Positions 33,495 through 42,918 of a DNA stretch of 64,000 bases are shown in pieces. A program made the translations under genes and the position numbers. The notes beneath the pieces were generated by a model, which saw only the letters and a list, made by a program, of their open reading frames with translations, ran no database searches and had not been told where the DNA came from. Within the stretch, counting starts at the first letter, position 1; every line of letters begins with the position of its first letter. The DNA lies in contig NZ_JBQHDG010000024.1 of assembly GCF_052068095.1 (NCBI RefSeq), forward strand, positions 1 through 64,000. Reading direction: 5' to 3'. The DNA comes from Phytohabitans sp052068095 (GTDB lineage: Bacteria > Actinomycetota > Actinomycetes > Mycobacteriales > Micromonosporaceae).

Positions 33495-35539
33495 GAGTCC
33501 CCCAAGGTCACGAGCAGGTAGCCGTGCGGGTCCACGTCGACGCGCTGGCCGCTCGGCACGACCGTGGTGGAGGTGCCCTCGTCGACGAGCGCCGGGCCGG
33601 TGAAGCCGTCGCCGGGCGCGAGCGCGTCCCGGTCGTACACCGCGAACGGCACCATCGCGCGGGTGGCCACGTCGTACGCCGTGCGGTGCCCGCGCAGCGC
33701 CCGCCGTGGATCGCCGTCGCCGGGCGGAGGCGACGCCAGCGCCGGTCGCCTGGTCCGGCCGATGCCGCGCACGCGCAGGTTGAGGATCTGGAGGCGGTTG
33801 CCCATCGTGTGGCCGTACCGGGCGTGGTGCAGCTCCTCGAACGCGGACCGGATCGCGTCCGGGCGCAGCTCGCGCCCGACCGTGACCATCAGCGAGTGCT
33901 CCTGGCCGAGGTAGCGCAGCTCCAGCTGGCGCTCCAGGACCGCGTCGCCCGTGCCGACCCCCTGGTCGGTCAGGGAGGCGAGCGCGTCGGCCTCCACGCC
34001 CTTGTAGAGCGCCTCAAGCTCGTCGAGGTCGGCGTCGTCCAATGTGGTCATCACGGTGCGGGCGAAGTCGTCGACGATGTCGGCGGACAGCATGCCCCAA
34101 GCGGAGAAGCCGGACGGCGCGAACGGCACGAGCACCTCGCGGATGCCCATCTCCCGGGCCAGCAGCGGGGCGAGCAGCGGCCCCGCGCCGCCGAACGCGA
34201 GCAGCGAGAAAACCCCGGGGTCGTGTCCACGTTCGACGGTGATCTGCCGGACCGCGCCGACGGTGCGGGCCAGCAGCACGTCGATCACGCCGGCCGCGGC
34301 CGCCTCGGCGGTGAGCCCGAGCGGCGCGGCGATCGTGCCGGTGAGCGCCGCCCGCGCCGCGTCCGCCTGGAGGCCCATGTCGCCGCCAAGGAACCGATCC
34401 GGGTCGATGTATCCGAGGACCACCGCGGCGTCGGTGACGGTCGGCTCGGTGCCGCCCCGGCCGTAGCAGACCGGGCCCGGGTCGGCGCCGGCGCTGCGCG
34501 GCCCGACCTTGAGCAGGCCCCGGTCGAGCCAAGCGATCGAACCGCCGCCGGCGCCGATCGTGCGGATGTCGTACGCCGGGATGAGCAGCGGGAAGTGCTC
34601 CAGCTGGGCCTCGTACGCGGCGACCGCGCCGCCCCGCTCGATCACGCAGGCGTCCAGCGAGGTGCCGCCGATGTCGAACGTGAGCATGTCGTCCCGGCCC
34701 AGGGCCTCGGCGAGGTACGCGGCGCCGACGATCCCCCCGGCCGGGCCGGAGAGCACGGTGTGGGTCGGCGACGTCTTGGCCACCGCGGAGGTCATCGAGC
34801 CGCCGCCGGAACGCATGATGAGGAACCGGCCGGCGAACCCGCGCTCGGCCAGGCCGCTCTCCAGCTCGTCGACGTAGCGCTCGAAGATGGGCCGGATGTA
34901 CGCCTCCAGCACGGTGGTGCTGGTCCGTTCGTACTCCCGGTACTCCCGCACGATGTCGGTGGAGAGGGACAGCGAAACGTCCGGATAGGACTCTCGGACG
35001 ATCCGGGCGGCCTCCCGCTCGTGGGTCGGGTCGAGAAACGAGTGCAGAAAGCAGATCGCGATCGACCGCACGCCCTGCTCCTCGACGAGCGTGCGGGCGG
35101 CGGCGCGGACGCTCTCCGCGTCCAGCTCCTGGACCACCCGGCCCTTGTAGTCCAGCCGGCCCACCACGCCGGCCGTGTACCGGCGCTTCACCAGGCTTTC
35201 CGGCCGCTGGTACGTGAAGTCGTACATGTGGTCGGCGGGCACGTTGCCCCGGCCGAGCAGGAAGATGTCCCGGAAGCCCTCGTTGGTGATGATGCCGGTG
35301 GCGCCCCCGCGCCGCTCCAGCACCGCGTTGAGGCCGAGCGTCGTGCCGTGGATGAACAGCTCCACGGTGGACAGGTCGGTGCCCAGCTCGGCGATCGCGT
35401 TGAGCACCCCGTCGGCCGGGCGCGACGGTGTCGTGGACGCCTTGCGAAAGCGGACCCGGTTGGTGCGGGTGTCCAGCTCCATCGCGTCGACGAAGGTGCC
35501 GCCGATGTCGACGGCGAGCCGGAGGGGAAATTCGGACAC
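33491..35539 (-). CDS. Hydantoinase A/5-oxoprolinase family ATPase subunit
   Basis: A 682-residue HyuA-type protein with an actin-like ATPase fold: phosphate loop LAVDIGGTFVDAME at the N-terminus, FIHGTTLGLNAVLER, SGPAGGIVGAAYLAE, LTFDIGGTSLDACV and TIGAGGGSIAW. It would phosphorylate a cyclic amide oxygen before the HyuB subunit hydrolyses it. The GTG at 35539 follows AAGGAG at 9 bases; that site lies inside the end of the upstream ABC gene, coupling transport and catabolism. HyuB overlaps its stop. Confidence 0.92.
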   Translation of the reverse strand: MSEFPLRLAVDIGGTFVDAMELDTRTNRVRFRKASTTPSRPADGVLNAIAELGTDLSTVELFIHGTTLGLNAVLERRGGATGIITNEGFRDIFLLGRGNVPADHMYDFTYQRPESLVKRRYTAGVVGRLDYKGRVVQELDAESVRAAARTLVEEQGVRSIAICFLHSFLDPTHEREAARIVRESYPDVSLSLSTDIVREYREYERTSTTVLEAYIRPIFERYVDELESGLAERGFAGRFLIMRSGGGSMTSAVAKTSPTHTVLSGPAGGIVGAAYLAEALGRDDMLTFDIGGTSLDACVIERGGAVAAYEAQLEHFPLLIPAYDIRTIGAGGGSIAWLDRGLLKVGPRSAGADPGPVCYGRGGTEPTVTDAAVVLGYIDPDRFLGGDMGLQADAARAALTGTIAAPLGLTAEAAAAGVIDVLLARTVGAVRQITVERGHDPGVFSLLAFGGAGPLLAPLLAREMGIREVLVPFAPSGFSAWGMLSADIVDDFARTVMTTLDDADLDELEALYKGVEADALASLTDQGVGTGDAVLERQLELRYLGQEHSLMVTVGRELRPDAIRSAFEELHHARYGHTMGNRLQILNLRVRGIGRTRRPALASPPPGDGDPRRALRGHRTAYDVATRAMVPFAVYDRDALAPGDGFTGPALVDEGTSTTVVPSGQRVDVDPHGYLLVTLGDS

Positions 35540-35544
35540 TAGCG

Positions 35545-37527
35545 TCAACTCCTTAACCCAAAACGCCGTTCCCGGATCAGGGCGGGGATCTGCGGCACGC
35601 GCCAGCAGGCCGCCTCCGTCGCCCCGTACGGCGTCAGGTGCTGCGGCTCGGCGCGGCACTCGTCGGTGGCGAACGGGCACCGCGCGGCAAGCGGGCAGCC
35701 GGTGGCCGCGTCCGCCTCGTCGAGGTCCTTGGCCAGCTCCACCCGCGGGCCGGTGAAGCCGCCGTCGAGGCTCGGCGCGCTGGACAGCAGGGCCCGGGTG
35801 TACGGGTGCAGCGGGTTGCCGAACACCTCGTCGACCGGGCCCTGCTCGACGATCCGGCCGAGGTAGAGCACCACTACCCGGTCGCAGAAGCCGCGGACCG
35901 TGGCCAGGTCGTGGGAGATGAACACCGAGCCGCGCGTCGAGTCGCCCGCCAGCTCGGCGATGACGTCGAGGATCTGCGCCTGCACGGTCACGTCGAGCGC
36001 CGACGTCGGCTCGTCGAAGACGATCAGCTCGGGGTCGCCGACCAGCGCCCGCGCGATGCCGACCCGCTGCGCCTGGCCGCCGGACAGCTCGTGCGGGCGG
36101 CGGCGGAGCATGGCCGGGTCGAGGCCAAGGCGGGCCAGCACCTCGGCCACGCGGGCGGCCCGCTCCGCCGCCGGTACGCCCAGGGCGCGCAGCGGCTCGC
36201 CGATCGCGTCGGCGACCGTGCGGCGCGGGCTCAGCGAGCCGACCGGGTCCTGGAAGACCAGCCGCGCCTTGGTACGCAGCCGGCGCAGCTTCCGGCCACG
36301 GAGCGCCCGCATTTCGGTGCCGGCCAGCTTCACCGTGCCGGTGGTCGGCGCGGTGAGGCCGAGCATCAGCCGGGCGAGGGTGCTCTTGCCGCAGCCGCTC
36401 TCCCCCACCACGCCGACCGTCTCGCCGGCGCGGACCTGGAGGCTGACCCCGCGCAGGGCGTGGTGGCCGCCGCTGCCGAACCGGCTCCCGTATACGACGT
36501 GCGCGTCCTCGATCTCCATGACCACGGAGCCGGGCTCTCCTCCGGTGCGCCCGGCGGTCTCGCCGCCCACGATCGGACCGGTCTGCGGATGGAAGCACGC
36601 GAACTCCCAGCCGTCACCGGTCGGCGCCGGCCGCTCACTCGTGCAGCGGCCGGTCGCGTGCGCGCAGCGGGGCGCGAACGGGCACGCCGCGGGCGGCGAC
36701 GACAGCAGCGGCATCGCCCCGCCGATCGCGCGGGCCGGGCGGCCGGAGACGTCGGGCACCGAGGCGAGCAGCGCCCGGGTGTACGGGTGGGCCGGCTCGC
36801 GCAGCACCGTGGCCGCCGGTCCACTCTCGACCACCGTGCCGGCGTACAGCACGACGACCCGGTCGCAGATCGGCGCGATCGACGCGAGGTCGTGCGAGAT
36901 GAGCAGCACGCCGCGCCCGTCGGTGTCGGCGGCGTGCCGGAACTGCCGAAGGATCTCCCGGGTCAGCGTGACGTCCAGCCCGGTGGTCGGCTCGTCGGCG
37001 ATCAGCAGCCCCGGCGCGCAGCCCGTGGCCAGCGAGATCATCACCCGCTGGGCCATGCCGCCGGACAGCTCGTGCGGGTACGCGTCGAGGCGGCTGGCCG
37101 GGTTGCGGATGCCGACCGCCTCGAAGAGCTGCCGCGCGGCCTCCCGCGCCGCGTCCCGTTCCATGCCCTGGTGGGTGGTGAGGCGGTCGGTGAGCTGACG
37201 GCCGACGGTGCGGGTGGGGCTGAGCGCGCCGCGCGGGTTCTGGAAGCAGAGGGCGGCGCCGTGCCCGCGGTGGGTGGCGAGCGCGGCCCGGTCCATCGCG
37301 AGGACGTCCGCGCCGTCGAAGCGGACCGCGCCACCGGTCCGCGCGCCGTCCGGCAGCAGCGCGACGATCGCGCGGGCGACCATGCTCTTGCCACCGCCGC
37401 TCTCGCCGACCAGCCCGACCACCTCGCCGGCGTCGACGTGCAGGCTGACCCCGCTGAGCGCGGCGACGTCCCGCCCCGGCCGCCGGATCAGCACCGACAG
37501 GTCCTCGATGGACAGAAGCGAGCTCAC
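35545..37527 (-). CDS. Dipeptide/oligopeptide-type ABC importer ATPase, DppD-DppF fusion
   Basis: A 660-residue protein with two complete ABC ATPase domains. The first has Walker A GESGGGKS, signature LSGGMAQR and Walker B LLIADEPTTGLD. The second has GESGCGKS, LSGGQAQR and LIVFDEPTSALD. Each is followed by the oligopeptide-transporter C-terminal segment with cysteines (CPFAPRCAHATGRC; CPLAARCPFATDEC) that may hold an Fe-S cluster. This joins what are usually two genes. The GTG start overlaps the permease stop. Confidence 0.93.
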   Translation of the reverse strand: MSSLLSIEDLSVLIRRPGRDVAALSGVSLHVDAGEVVGLVGESGGGKSMVARAIVALLPDGARTGGAVRFDGADVLAMDRAALATHRGHGAALCFQNPRGALSPTRTVGRQLTDRLTTHQGMERDAAREAARQLFEAVGIRNPASRLDAYPHELSGGMAQRVMISLATGCAPGLLIADEPTTGLDVTLTREILRQFRHAADTDGRGVLLISHDLASIAPICDRVVVLYAGTVVESGPAATVLREPAHPYTRALLASVPDVSGRPARAIGGAMPLLSSPPAACPFAPRCAHATGRCTSERPAPTGDGWEFACFHPQTGPIVGGETAGRTGGEPGSVVMEIEDAHVVYGSRFGSGGHHALRGVSLQVRAGETVGVVGESGCGKSTLARLMLGLTAPTTGTVKLAGTEMRALRGRKLRRLRTKARLVFQDPVGSLSPRRTVADAIGEPLRALGVPAAERAARVAEVLARLGLDPAMLRRRPHELSGGQAQRVGIARALVGDPELIVFDEPTSALDVTVQAQILDVIAELAGDSTRGSVFISHDLATVRGFCDRVVVLYLGRIVEQGPVDEVFGNPLHPYTRALLSSAPSLDGGFTGPRVELAKDLDEADAATGCPLAARCPFATDECRAEPQHLTPYGATEAACWRVPQIPALIRERRFGLRS

Positions 37528-38369
37528 GACCGCCTCCTCGCGTCGGCGCGTTCCTGGAGGCCCTCGCCGAGCAGGCTGAAGCCGAGCACGCAGACCAGCA
37601 GCGCCAGGCCGGGCGGCACCGACGTCCACCAGCGGCCGGCGACCACGTCCGGGCTGCCGAGGCTGATCATCGCGCCCCACTCGGCGCCCGGCACGGTCAC
37701 GCCGAGGCCGAGGAACGACAGGCCGGCGAGCGTGAGCATCGCCCACCCGCAGTTGAGCGGCGCGATGACCCGCACCGGCGTGAGGCTGTTGGGCAGCACG
37801 TGCCGCCACAGCACGCCGAGCGTGGAAGCGCCCGAGGTGATGGAAGCGTCCACAAAGGGCAGTTCGCGGATCGAGCGGACCTCGGCGCGGACCAGCCGCG
37901 CGTACGCCGGCGCGTTGACGAGGGCGATGGTGATGACGAGGTTGACGGTGCCGTTGCCGAGCAGGGCGGCGACGGCGAGCGCGAGGATGAACGTGGGAAA
38001 CGCCTGGAAGATGTCGACGATCCGCATCAGCACGTCGTCGATCCACCCGCCGAGGTATCCGGCGAGCAGCCCGAGCGCGGTGCCGACCACGACGGCGAGG
38101 GCGACCGCGGTGACCGCGACGCCGAGGTCGAGGCGGGCGGCGTAGAGCAGCCGGCTCCAGACGTCCATGCCGTTGGTGTCGGTGCCGAGCGGGTGCGCGC
38201 CGCCCGGCCCGGCGAGGCTCGCGGCCGGGTCGATCTCCTCCGGGCCCCAGCCGCTGAGCAGCGGCGCGGCCAACGCGGCGAGCGCCACCACGGCCAGGAT
38301 CGCCGCGCCGGTCACGATCAGCACCCGGGAGAACGACCTGGACCTGGTCTCCGCGCGCACGCCGGTCAT
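37524..38369 (-). CDS. ABC importer permease, DppC-like
   Basis: A 281-residue inner-membrane permease with about six transmembrane helices. The N-terminal segment AAPLLSGWGPEEIDP, then HPLGTDTNGMDVWSRLLYAAR, is the DppC/OppC signature. The EAA loop reads VDASITSGASTLGVLWRHVLPN. Its ATG shares a base with the stop of the partner permease gene (TGATG). Confidence 0.93.
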   Translation of the reverse strand: MTGVRAETRSRSFSRVLIVTGAAILAVVALAALAAPLLSGWGPEEIDPAASLAGPGGAHPLGTDTNGMDVWSRLLYAARLDLGVAVTAVALAVVVGTALGLLAGYLGGWIDDVLMRIVDIFQAFPTFILALAVAALLGNGTVNLVITIALVNAPAYARLVRAEVRSIRELPFVDASITSGASTLGVLWRHVLPNSLTPVRVIAPLNCGWAMLTLAGLSFLGLGVTVPGAEWGAMISLGSPDVVAGRWWTSVPPGLALLVCVLGFSLLGEGLQERADARRRS

Positions 38370-39379
38370 CAGATCCTCACTCTCGGGTCGAGGATCGCGT
38401 GCACCACGTCGGCGATCAGGAACACGAGCACGTAGCAGAGCGCGACCAGCAGCACCGACGCCTGCACCACCGGATAGTCGCGGTAGAGCAGCCCGCGCAG
38501 CGCCCACTGCCCGAAGCCCTGCCACGAGTAGACGTACTCGACGAGCACGGTCGAGCCGATCGCGGTGCCGAACACCAGCGCGGCGAGCGCCGGCAGGCGG
38601 ACCAGGGCCGGGCGCAGCAGGTACCCCCGCAAAAGAGTGCGTGGCCGCAGGCCGTGCGTGGTGGCGGCGAGGTAGGCCTCGGAGCGCAGAACCTCCAGGG
38701 CGGAGGCGCGCACGCTGCGCAGCAGCGGCGCGACGACGACGATCGCGAGCGTCGCGACCGGCAGCACGAGGTGGCTGAGCGCCGAGGTGAACGCCGGGCC
38801 GTTGGCGGTGAGCACCGCGTCGAGCAGGTCGGCGCCGGTGAGCGGCGTCAGGTTGGTGTCCGGGTCGACCCGGCCGCTGGGCGCGGGAAACCAGCCGAGC
38901 GCGCTGTATCCGACCAGGATCAGCACCAGGCCCAGCCAGAACTCCGGCATCGAGTTGCCGACCAGCGCGAGCACCCGCACGCTGTGGTCGCCGAACCGGT
39001 CCGCGCGCCGGGCCGACCAGACGCCGAACACCACCGCGACCACCAGGGCGAGGCCGACCGCGATCACCACCAGCTCCAGCGTCGGGCCGACCCGGACGGC
39101 CAGCTCCGAGCCGACCGACGTTCCACTCTGGATGGACGTGCCGAGGTCGCCGGTGGCCAGCCCTTTCAGGTAATCGAGGAACTGCTGCCACATCGGCTTG
39201 TCCAGCCCGAAGCGGGCGCGTGCCGCGTCGGCGTCGGCCTCGGTCGCGTTCGGGCCGAGGATCGTGCGGATCGGGTCGCCCGGCAGCACGCGCACCAGCA
39301 CGAAGGTCAGCACGACCACGCCGAGCAGGACCGGGACGACCTGGAGCAGCCGCCGGGCGACGAAACGAAGGAGCCGCAT
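38369..39379 (-). CDS. ABC importer permease, DppB-like
   Basis: A 336-residue permease. It starts RFVARRLLQVVPVLLGVVVL, the usual first helix of DppB/OppB, followed by the large external loop with GDPIRTILGPNAT and RFGLDKPMWQQFLDYLKG. The EAA-type loop with LRPRTLLRGYLLRPA is near residue 245. It begins 7 bases after the binding-protein gene ends. Confidence 0.93.
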   Translation of the reverse strand: MRLLRFVARRLLQVVPVLLGVVVLTFVLVRVLPGDPIRTILGPNATEADADAARARFGLDKPMWQQFLDYLKGLATGDLGTSIQSGTSVGSELAVRVGPTLELVVIAVGLALVVAVVFGVWSARRADRFGDHSVRVLALVGNSMPEFWLGLVLILVGYSALGWFPAPSGRVDPDTNLTPLTGADLLDAVLTANGPAFTSALSHLVLPVATLAIVVVAPLLRSVRASALEVLRSEAYLAATTHGLRPRTLLRGYLLRPALVRLPALAALVFGTAIGSTVLVEYVYSWQGFGQWALRGLLYRDYPVVQASVLLVALCYVLVFLIADVVHAILDPRVRI

Positions 39380-39386
39380 CCGCGGG

Positions 39387-41012
39387 TCAGGCCGACACGC
39401 TCAGGTAGCGCAGCCGGGCCAGCCCGTCCATCGGCTGGACCCAGCCGCTCACCGACGAGCGGACCGGCAGGTTGAAGTTGGGCTGGCAGATGATGACCCA
39501 GGGCACGTCGGCGGCGAAGATCTCCTGTACCCGCTTCCACAGCGCCAGCCGCGCGGCTCCGTCCACTGTGGTGTGCGACTTCTCGTAGATCTGCTCGATC
39601 TCCGCGTTGGTGTAGTTGGCGTAGTTGAGGGCCGCGCCCTTCACGAAGCTCGTCGCCAGCATGTACTCGACGTCGTTGACCCACAGCTGGCCGGAGGTGA
39701 GCTGGAGCGGGATGTTCTTCTGCTGCCGCCGGCCGGCGAGCGTGGCCGGGTCGAGCGGGGTCAGCTTGAGCTCGATGCCGGCCTTGCGCGCCTCGCTCTG
39801 CACGAGCACCGCGATCTGCTGCTGGGTGGCGTTGTCGGTCTCGAAAACCAGCTCCGAGCTGATGGCCTTGCCGCCGAGCGCGGCCTTCGCCTTCTCGACG
39901 TCGTAGCCGAACGGGTAGCCGCTCTCGTCGTACCCCGGCATGTCCAGCGGGACCAGGCTCTTGGTGGGCCGGGCGTCGCCGCCGTACACGTTCGCGATGA
40001 TCTGCTCGTACGGCACCGCGTAGGCGAGGGCCTTGCGGACGTTCACGTCGTCGAACGGCGCGGTCGTCACGGACATCTGGATCGCGACCTGCTCGTTGCT
40101 GGCGGCCGAGACCACCGTGATGCCGTCGGTCTTCTTGAGGTCGACGATGTCGCGCTGCCCGATGCCGAGCGCGACGTCGATGTCTCCGTTTTGGAGCTGG
40201 AGCCGCTGGTTGGAGCCGTCCGCCACGACCGCGATGCGGATGGTGGCGGCCTTGGCGGGGTCCGGACCGGTGTACCCCTTGTTGGCCTCCAGCACGATCT
40301 CCTGCCCCTGGGTGGCCTTGGTGACGTTGAAGTAGCCGCCGGTGGGCGCGTTCTTGGCGAGCCAGTCCTTGGCCCAGGGGTCGGCGTCGGTGGCGTGCTT
40401 CTTGGCTTCGACGGAGTCGAAGACGTACAGCGAGATGGCCTGGATCTGCCGGGTCAGCGCGCTCGGGAAGGCCTGGGTGAACGTGACCGTGTAGTCGTCG
40501 ACGACCCGCACCTGGTCCGGCTCGGTGAGGCCGATAGTGCGGTAGACGCCGGCGACGTTGGCCTGCGCGGCGAAGGCGCGGTCCTTGGACCACTTGACGT
40601 CCGCGGCCTTCAGCTCGTTGCCGCTGGCGAACGTGACGCCCTTGCGCAGCTTGAGCGTCCAGGTCTTCTGGTCGGCGCTCGGCTCGAACGACTCGGCGAA
40701 CGTCGGCGTGATGCTCTGCGTGTCGAGGATCTTCGACCCGCCGGCGTCGGTCACGCCATAGTCGATCATGTATGGGAACACGTTCTTGTACAGCATCAGG
40801 GCGGTCAGGTCGAACCCGACGAAGTCCTGGTCCCAGCTGCTGAGGTAGCTGGAGACGGCGATGCGCAGGGTGCCGGCGGCCGGCCCCGCCGACGCGGTGC
40901 CGGAGCCACCTTCCTTCTTCGAACCGGCGGCGCACGCGCCGGTGGCCAGCAGCAGCGCGACGCTGCCGCCGAGCTGGAGCACGGAACGGCGGGAGAGGCT
41001 TGAGTCAGCCAT
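39387..41012 (-). CDS. ABC importer substrate-binding lipoprotein, SBP family 5
   Basis: A 541-residue periplasmic-type binding protein, family 5 (peptide, nickel, opine and related ligands). The signal combines a twin-arginine motif SRRSVLQLGG with a lipobox ending ATGAC, so it is likely Tat-exported and lipid-anchored. Family segments include WTLKLRKGVTFASGNELKAADVKWS and RKALAYAVPYEQI. First gene of the 13-gene operon; GAAGGA precedes the ATG. The ligand, probably a cyclic amide or small peptide-like compound, is not determined. Confidence 0.92.
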   Translation of the reverse strand: MADSSLSRRSVLQLGGSVALLLATGACAAGSKKEGGSGTASAGPAAGTLRIAVSSYLSSWDQDFVGFDLTALMLYKNVFPYMIDYGVTDAGGSKILDTQSITPTFAESFEPSADQKTWTLKLRKGVTFASGNELKAADVKWSKDRAFAAQANVAGVYRTIGLTEPDQVRVVDDYTVTFTQAFPSALTRQIQAISLYVFDSVEAKKHATDADPWAKDWLAKNAPTGGYFNVTKATQGQEIVLEANKGYTGPDPAKAATIRIAVVADGSNQRLQLQNGDIDVALGIGQRDIVDLKKTDGITVVSAASNEQVAIQMSVTTAPFDDVNVRKALAYAVPYEQIIANVYGGDARPTKSLVPLDMPGYDESGYPFGYDVEKAKAALGGKAISSELVFETDNATQQQIAVLVQSEARKAGIELKLTPLDPATLAGRRQQKNIPLQLTSGQLWVNDVEYMLATSFVKGAALNYANYTNAEIEQIYEKSHTTVDGAARLALWKRVQEIFAADVPWVIICQPNFNLPVRSSVSGWVQPMDGLARLRYLSVSA

Positions 41013-41077
41013 GGGACGTCCTTCCAGAACCGCGACCGGAGGTGGACCGCTCTCCGTGTTCTATCAGGCTTAAACTT

Positions 41078-41106
41078 CGTGAACAAGAGTGCGCGCGTTG
41101 TTCACG
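41078..41106. promoter_or_regulatory. 9-bp inverted repeat upstream of the importer/hydantoinase operon
   Basis: CGTGAACAA, 11 bases, TTGTTCACG is perfectly symmetric; the arm centres are about two helical turns apart. It lies 66-94 bases upstream of the binding-protein start. It is a good candidate operator for a dimeric regulator, together with GTTCAC copies at 41158-41175. Confidence 0.6.
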
Positions 41107-41157
41107 CCAACCTGTGTCCTAGCTGGTGGACAGGAGCCGCGCCCCAGCGGCACCACC

Positions 41158-41175
41158 GTTCACACACGTTCACAC
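41158..41175. promoter_or_regulatory. GTTCACAC direct repeat
   Basis: GTTCACAC occurs at 41158-41165 and 41168-41175, ten bases apart and so on the same DNA face. The GTTCAC core is the half-site of the inverted repeat at 41078-41106. They lie between the divergent or outward-facing features of the operon start and the small membrane-protein gene. Confidence 0.5.
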
Positions 41176-41203
41176 AAGCGTTACAGACGGATCGCCCGAA
41201 CGG

Positions 41204-41794
41204 TCAGTCGATCGGGGTGGTGTCGAGCGTGTAGATGTACCGGCGGTCGCCGGAGACCACCACCTCCACCCGCGTGCCGTCGACGACCGCCTGGTACACC
41301 TCGTGCGGGACTTCCCAGCCGTAGCAGTCGTCGCTCGTGCCGTCGTCGACGCCCAGGAAGTGGATGTCGTACGGCTCGCGGGTCTCCCAGTGGTGGAAGG
41401 TGCGGACCTGGCAGGCGACCGCCACGCCGCGCACCGTGCGGCGGCCGGCGCCGCGCACGGCCCGCACGAAGTGCGTGGCGATCATGTACCACCACCAGGC
41501 CACGAACGAGAACGCCAGCGCGGCCCCGGCCCAGTCGTACAGCGTGCGGTCGCCCTCCGACAGCGCCCACCCGCCCAGCACCAGCAGGATCGGGCTGCCG
41601 ATCAGCGTGAAGATCAGCAGGACCACGCCGTCGCGGCCGGTGCGGGCCGGGCTGTCCAGGCTCGGATAGCGGTAGCGGACGCGGACCGGGCGGCGCGGGA
41701 CCCGGCCGCCGGCGTCCGACCAGGCCGTCTGGGACCACTCCTGGGCGTGGAAGCTCGGCGGTCTGGCCTGCGGGTGGATCTGGAACCGAGCCAC
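41204..41794 (-). CDS. Hypothetical membrane protein with two transmembrane helices
   Basis: A 196-residue protein. Residues ~58-78 (VVLLIFTLIGSPILLVLGGW) and ~88-110 (WAGAALAFSFVAWWWYMI) are membrane helices. The C-terminal ~85 residues are strand-rich and should lie on one side (WETREPYDIHFLG, RRYIYTLDTTPID). I recognise no family. It is not obviously linked to the importer operon, from which it is separated by 190 bases holding the putative operators. Confidence 0.65.
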   Translation of the reverse strand: MARFQIHPQARPPSFHAQEWSQTAWSDAGGRVPRRPVRVRYRYPSLDSPARTGRDGVVLLIFTLIGSPILLVLGGWALSEGDRTLYDWAGAALAFSFVAWWWYMIATHFVRAVRGAGRRTVRGVAVACQVRTFHHWETREPYDIHFLGVDDGTSDDCYGWEVPHEVYQAVVDGTRVEVVVSGDRRYIYTLDTTPID

Positions 41795-41894
41795 GGCGGC
41801 ATGGTAGCGACGCCGGGCAATGTGCCGATTCGGCTCCGCGGATGATCACGCCGCCATAGGCTGGAGTTCTGCGTACCTGAGCTAGGACTCAGCC

Positions 41895-42905
41895 ATGGCA
41901 AAACGGATGGAACGGCGCGCGCCGCGCGGAGTGGACTACAGCGGGCGCCAGCGTGAAGAGGCGGACCAGCCGGCCTGGCGGCGCTGGTGGAACGGCGCCA
42001 CCAAGACGATCGTCGGCGCGGGCGCGCTGGCTTCCGCGGTCGCCGCGATCGTGTCGCTCTGGCCGGCGCCGGACCCGGCGAACGCGGCGGCCTTCCACGC
42101 CGTACGGATCACGCCGGAGGTGCCGTTCAGCGAGTACCGCCAGCGGATCGCCACGGCGCACGGCACCGGCGAGGACACGTTCGGCATGGGCGGCTTACAC
42201 CTGGCCGCCGCGGCGACCGCCGCCACGGGCGAGCCCGCACCCGAGTGGCCGCCGGAGCCGGCACCGGAGCCGAGCGACACCGCGCCGCCGGCGGACGCGA
42301 CGTCTGTGCCTCCCACGACCTCCGCCCCGGAGTCGTCACCGGTTGAGCCCGCCGCCCCACTCCTCCAAGGGAGCGCGGTCGAGGTCGAACCCTCCGCGGA
42401 CAAGGGCCAAACCTTGCGCGTCGACCCGAGGCGGATATGCGATCACATGAAGACGTTCGCTTCCGCGTGCCGCGCAAACCCCGGCTTGGCGGCTCAATAT
42501 GCGGACAGCACGCTCCCGAGCGCGTCGCCCACGCACGGCGTCGAGCAGGAGGAGCGAGGTGCGGCTGGGGTCGACAACATCTTCCAGCAGGCGCGCAAGG
42601 TGCCGGCCGACGAGAGCGAACCGCTCGGCGTGGTGGTGACCGTCGAACTCGAGCTGACCGGCATGCGTGACCGGCCGGCCCACCTCTCGTGGTCGATGTG
42701 GCAGCAGGGCGGCGCCCGCCGGCTGCACGGCGAATGGCTGAACACCAACCTCGCGTACCGGCTCGTCGCGACGTCGGACCGGGACACCGCCAGCCTCGAC
42801 TTCTGGATCCCGCTCCCGCCCGAGCACGGGGCCTACTTCATCCGCTCGGTGCTCGCTGTCGACGGGGCGACGGTCGCCAGCGCCGACAGCGAGACCTTCA
42901 AGTGA
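41895..42905 (+). CDS. Hypothetical membrane-anchored protein with Pro-rich stalk
   Basis: A 336-residue protein. A basic N-terminus (MAKRMERRAPRG) precedes one transmembrane helix at about 36-56. An outer stalk rich in Pro, Ala, Glu and Thr covers ~115-160. The last ~130 residues look like a beta-sandwich (VVVTVELELTGMRDRPAHLSWSMW). Two cysteines at about 181 and 190 may form a disulfide. Function unknown; it converges on the peptidase gene 13 bases downstream. Confidence 0.65.
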   Translation: MAKRMERRAPRGVDYSGRQREEADQPAWRRWWNGATKTIVGAGALASAVAAIVSLWPAPDPANAAAFHAVRITPEVPFSEYRQRIATAHGTGEDTFGMGGLHLAAAATAATGEPAPEWPPEPAPEPSDTAPPADATSVPPTTSAPESSPVEPAAPLLQGSAVEVEPSADKGQTLRVDPRRICDHMKTFASACRANPGLAAQYADSTLPSASPTHGVEQEERGAAGVDNIFQQARKVPADESEPLGVVVTVELELTGMRDRPAHLSWSMWQQGGARRLHGEWLNTNLAYRLVATSDRDTASLDFWIPLPPEHGAYFIRSVLAVDGATVASADSETFK

Positions 42906-42918
42906 CGAAACCGAGGGG

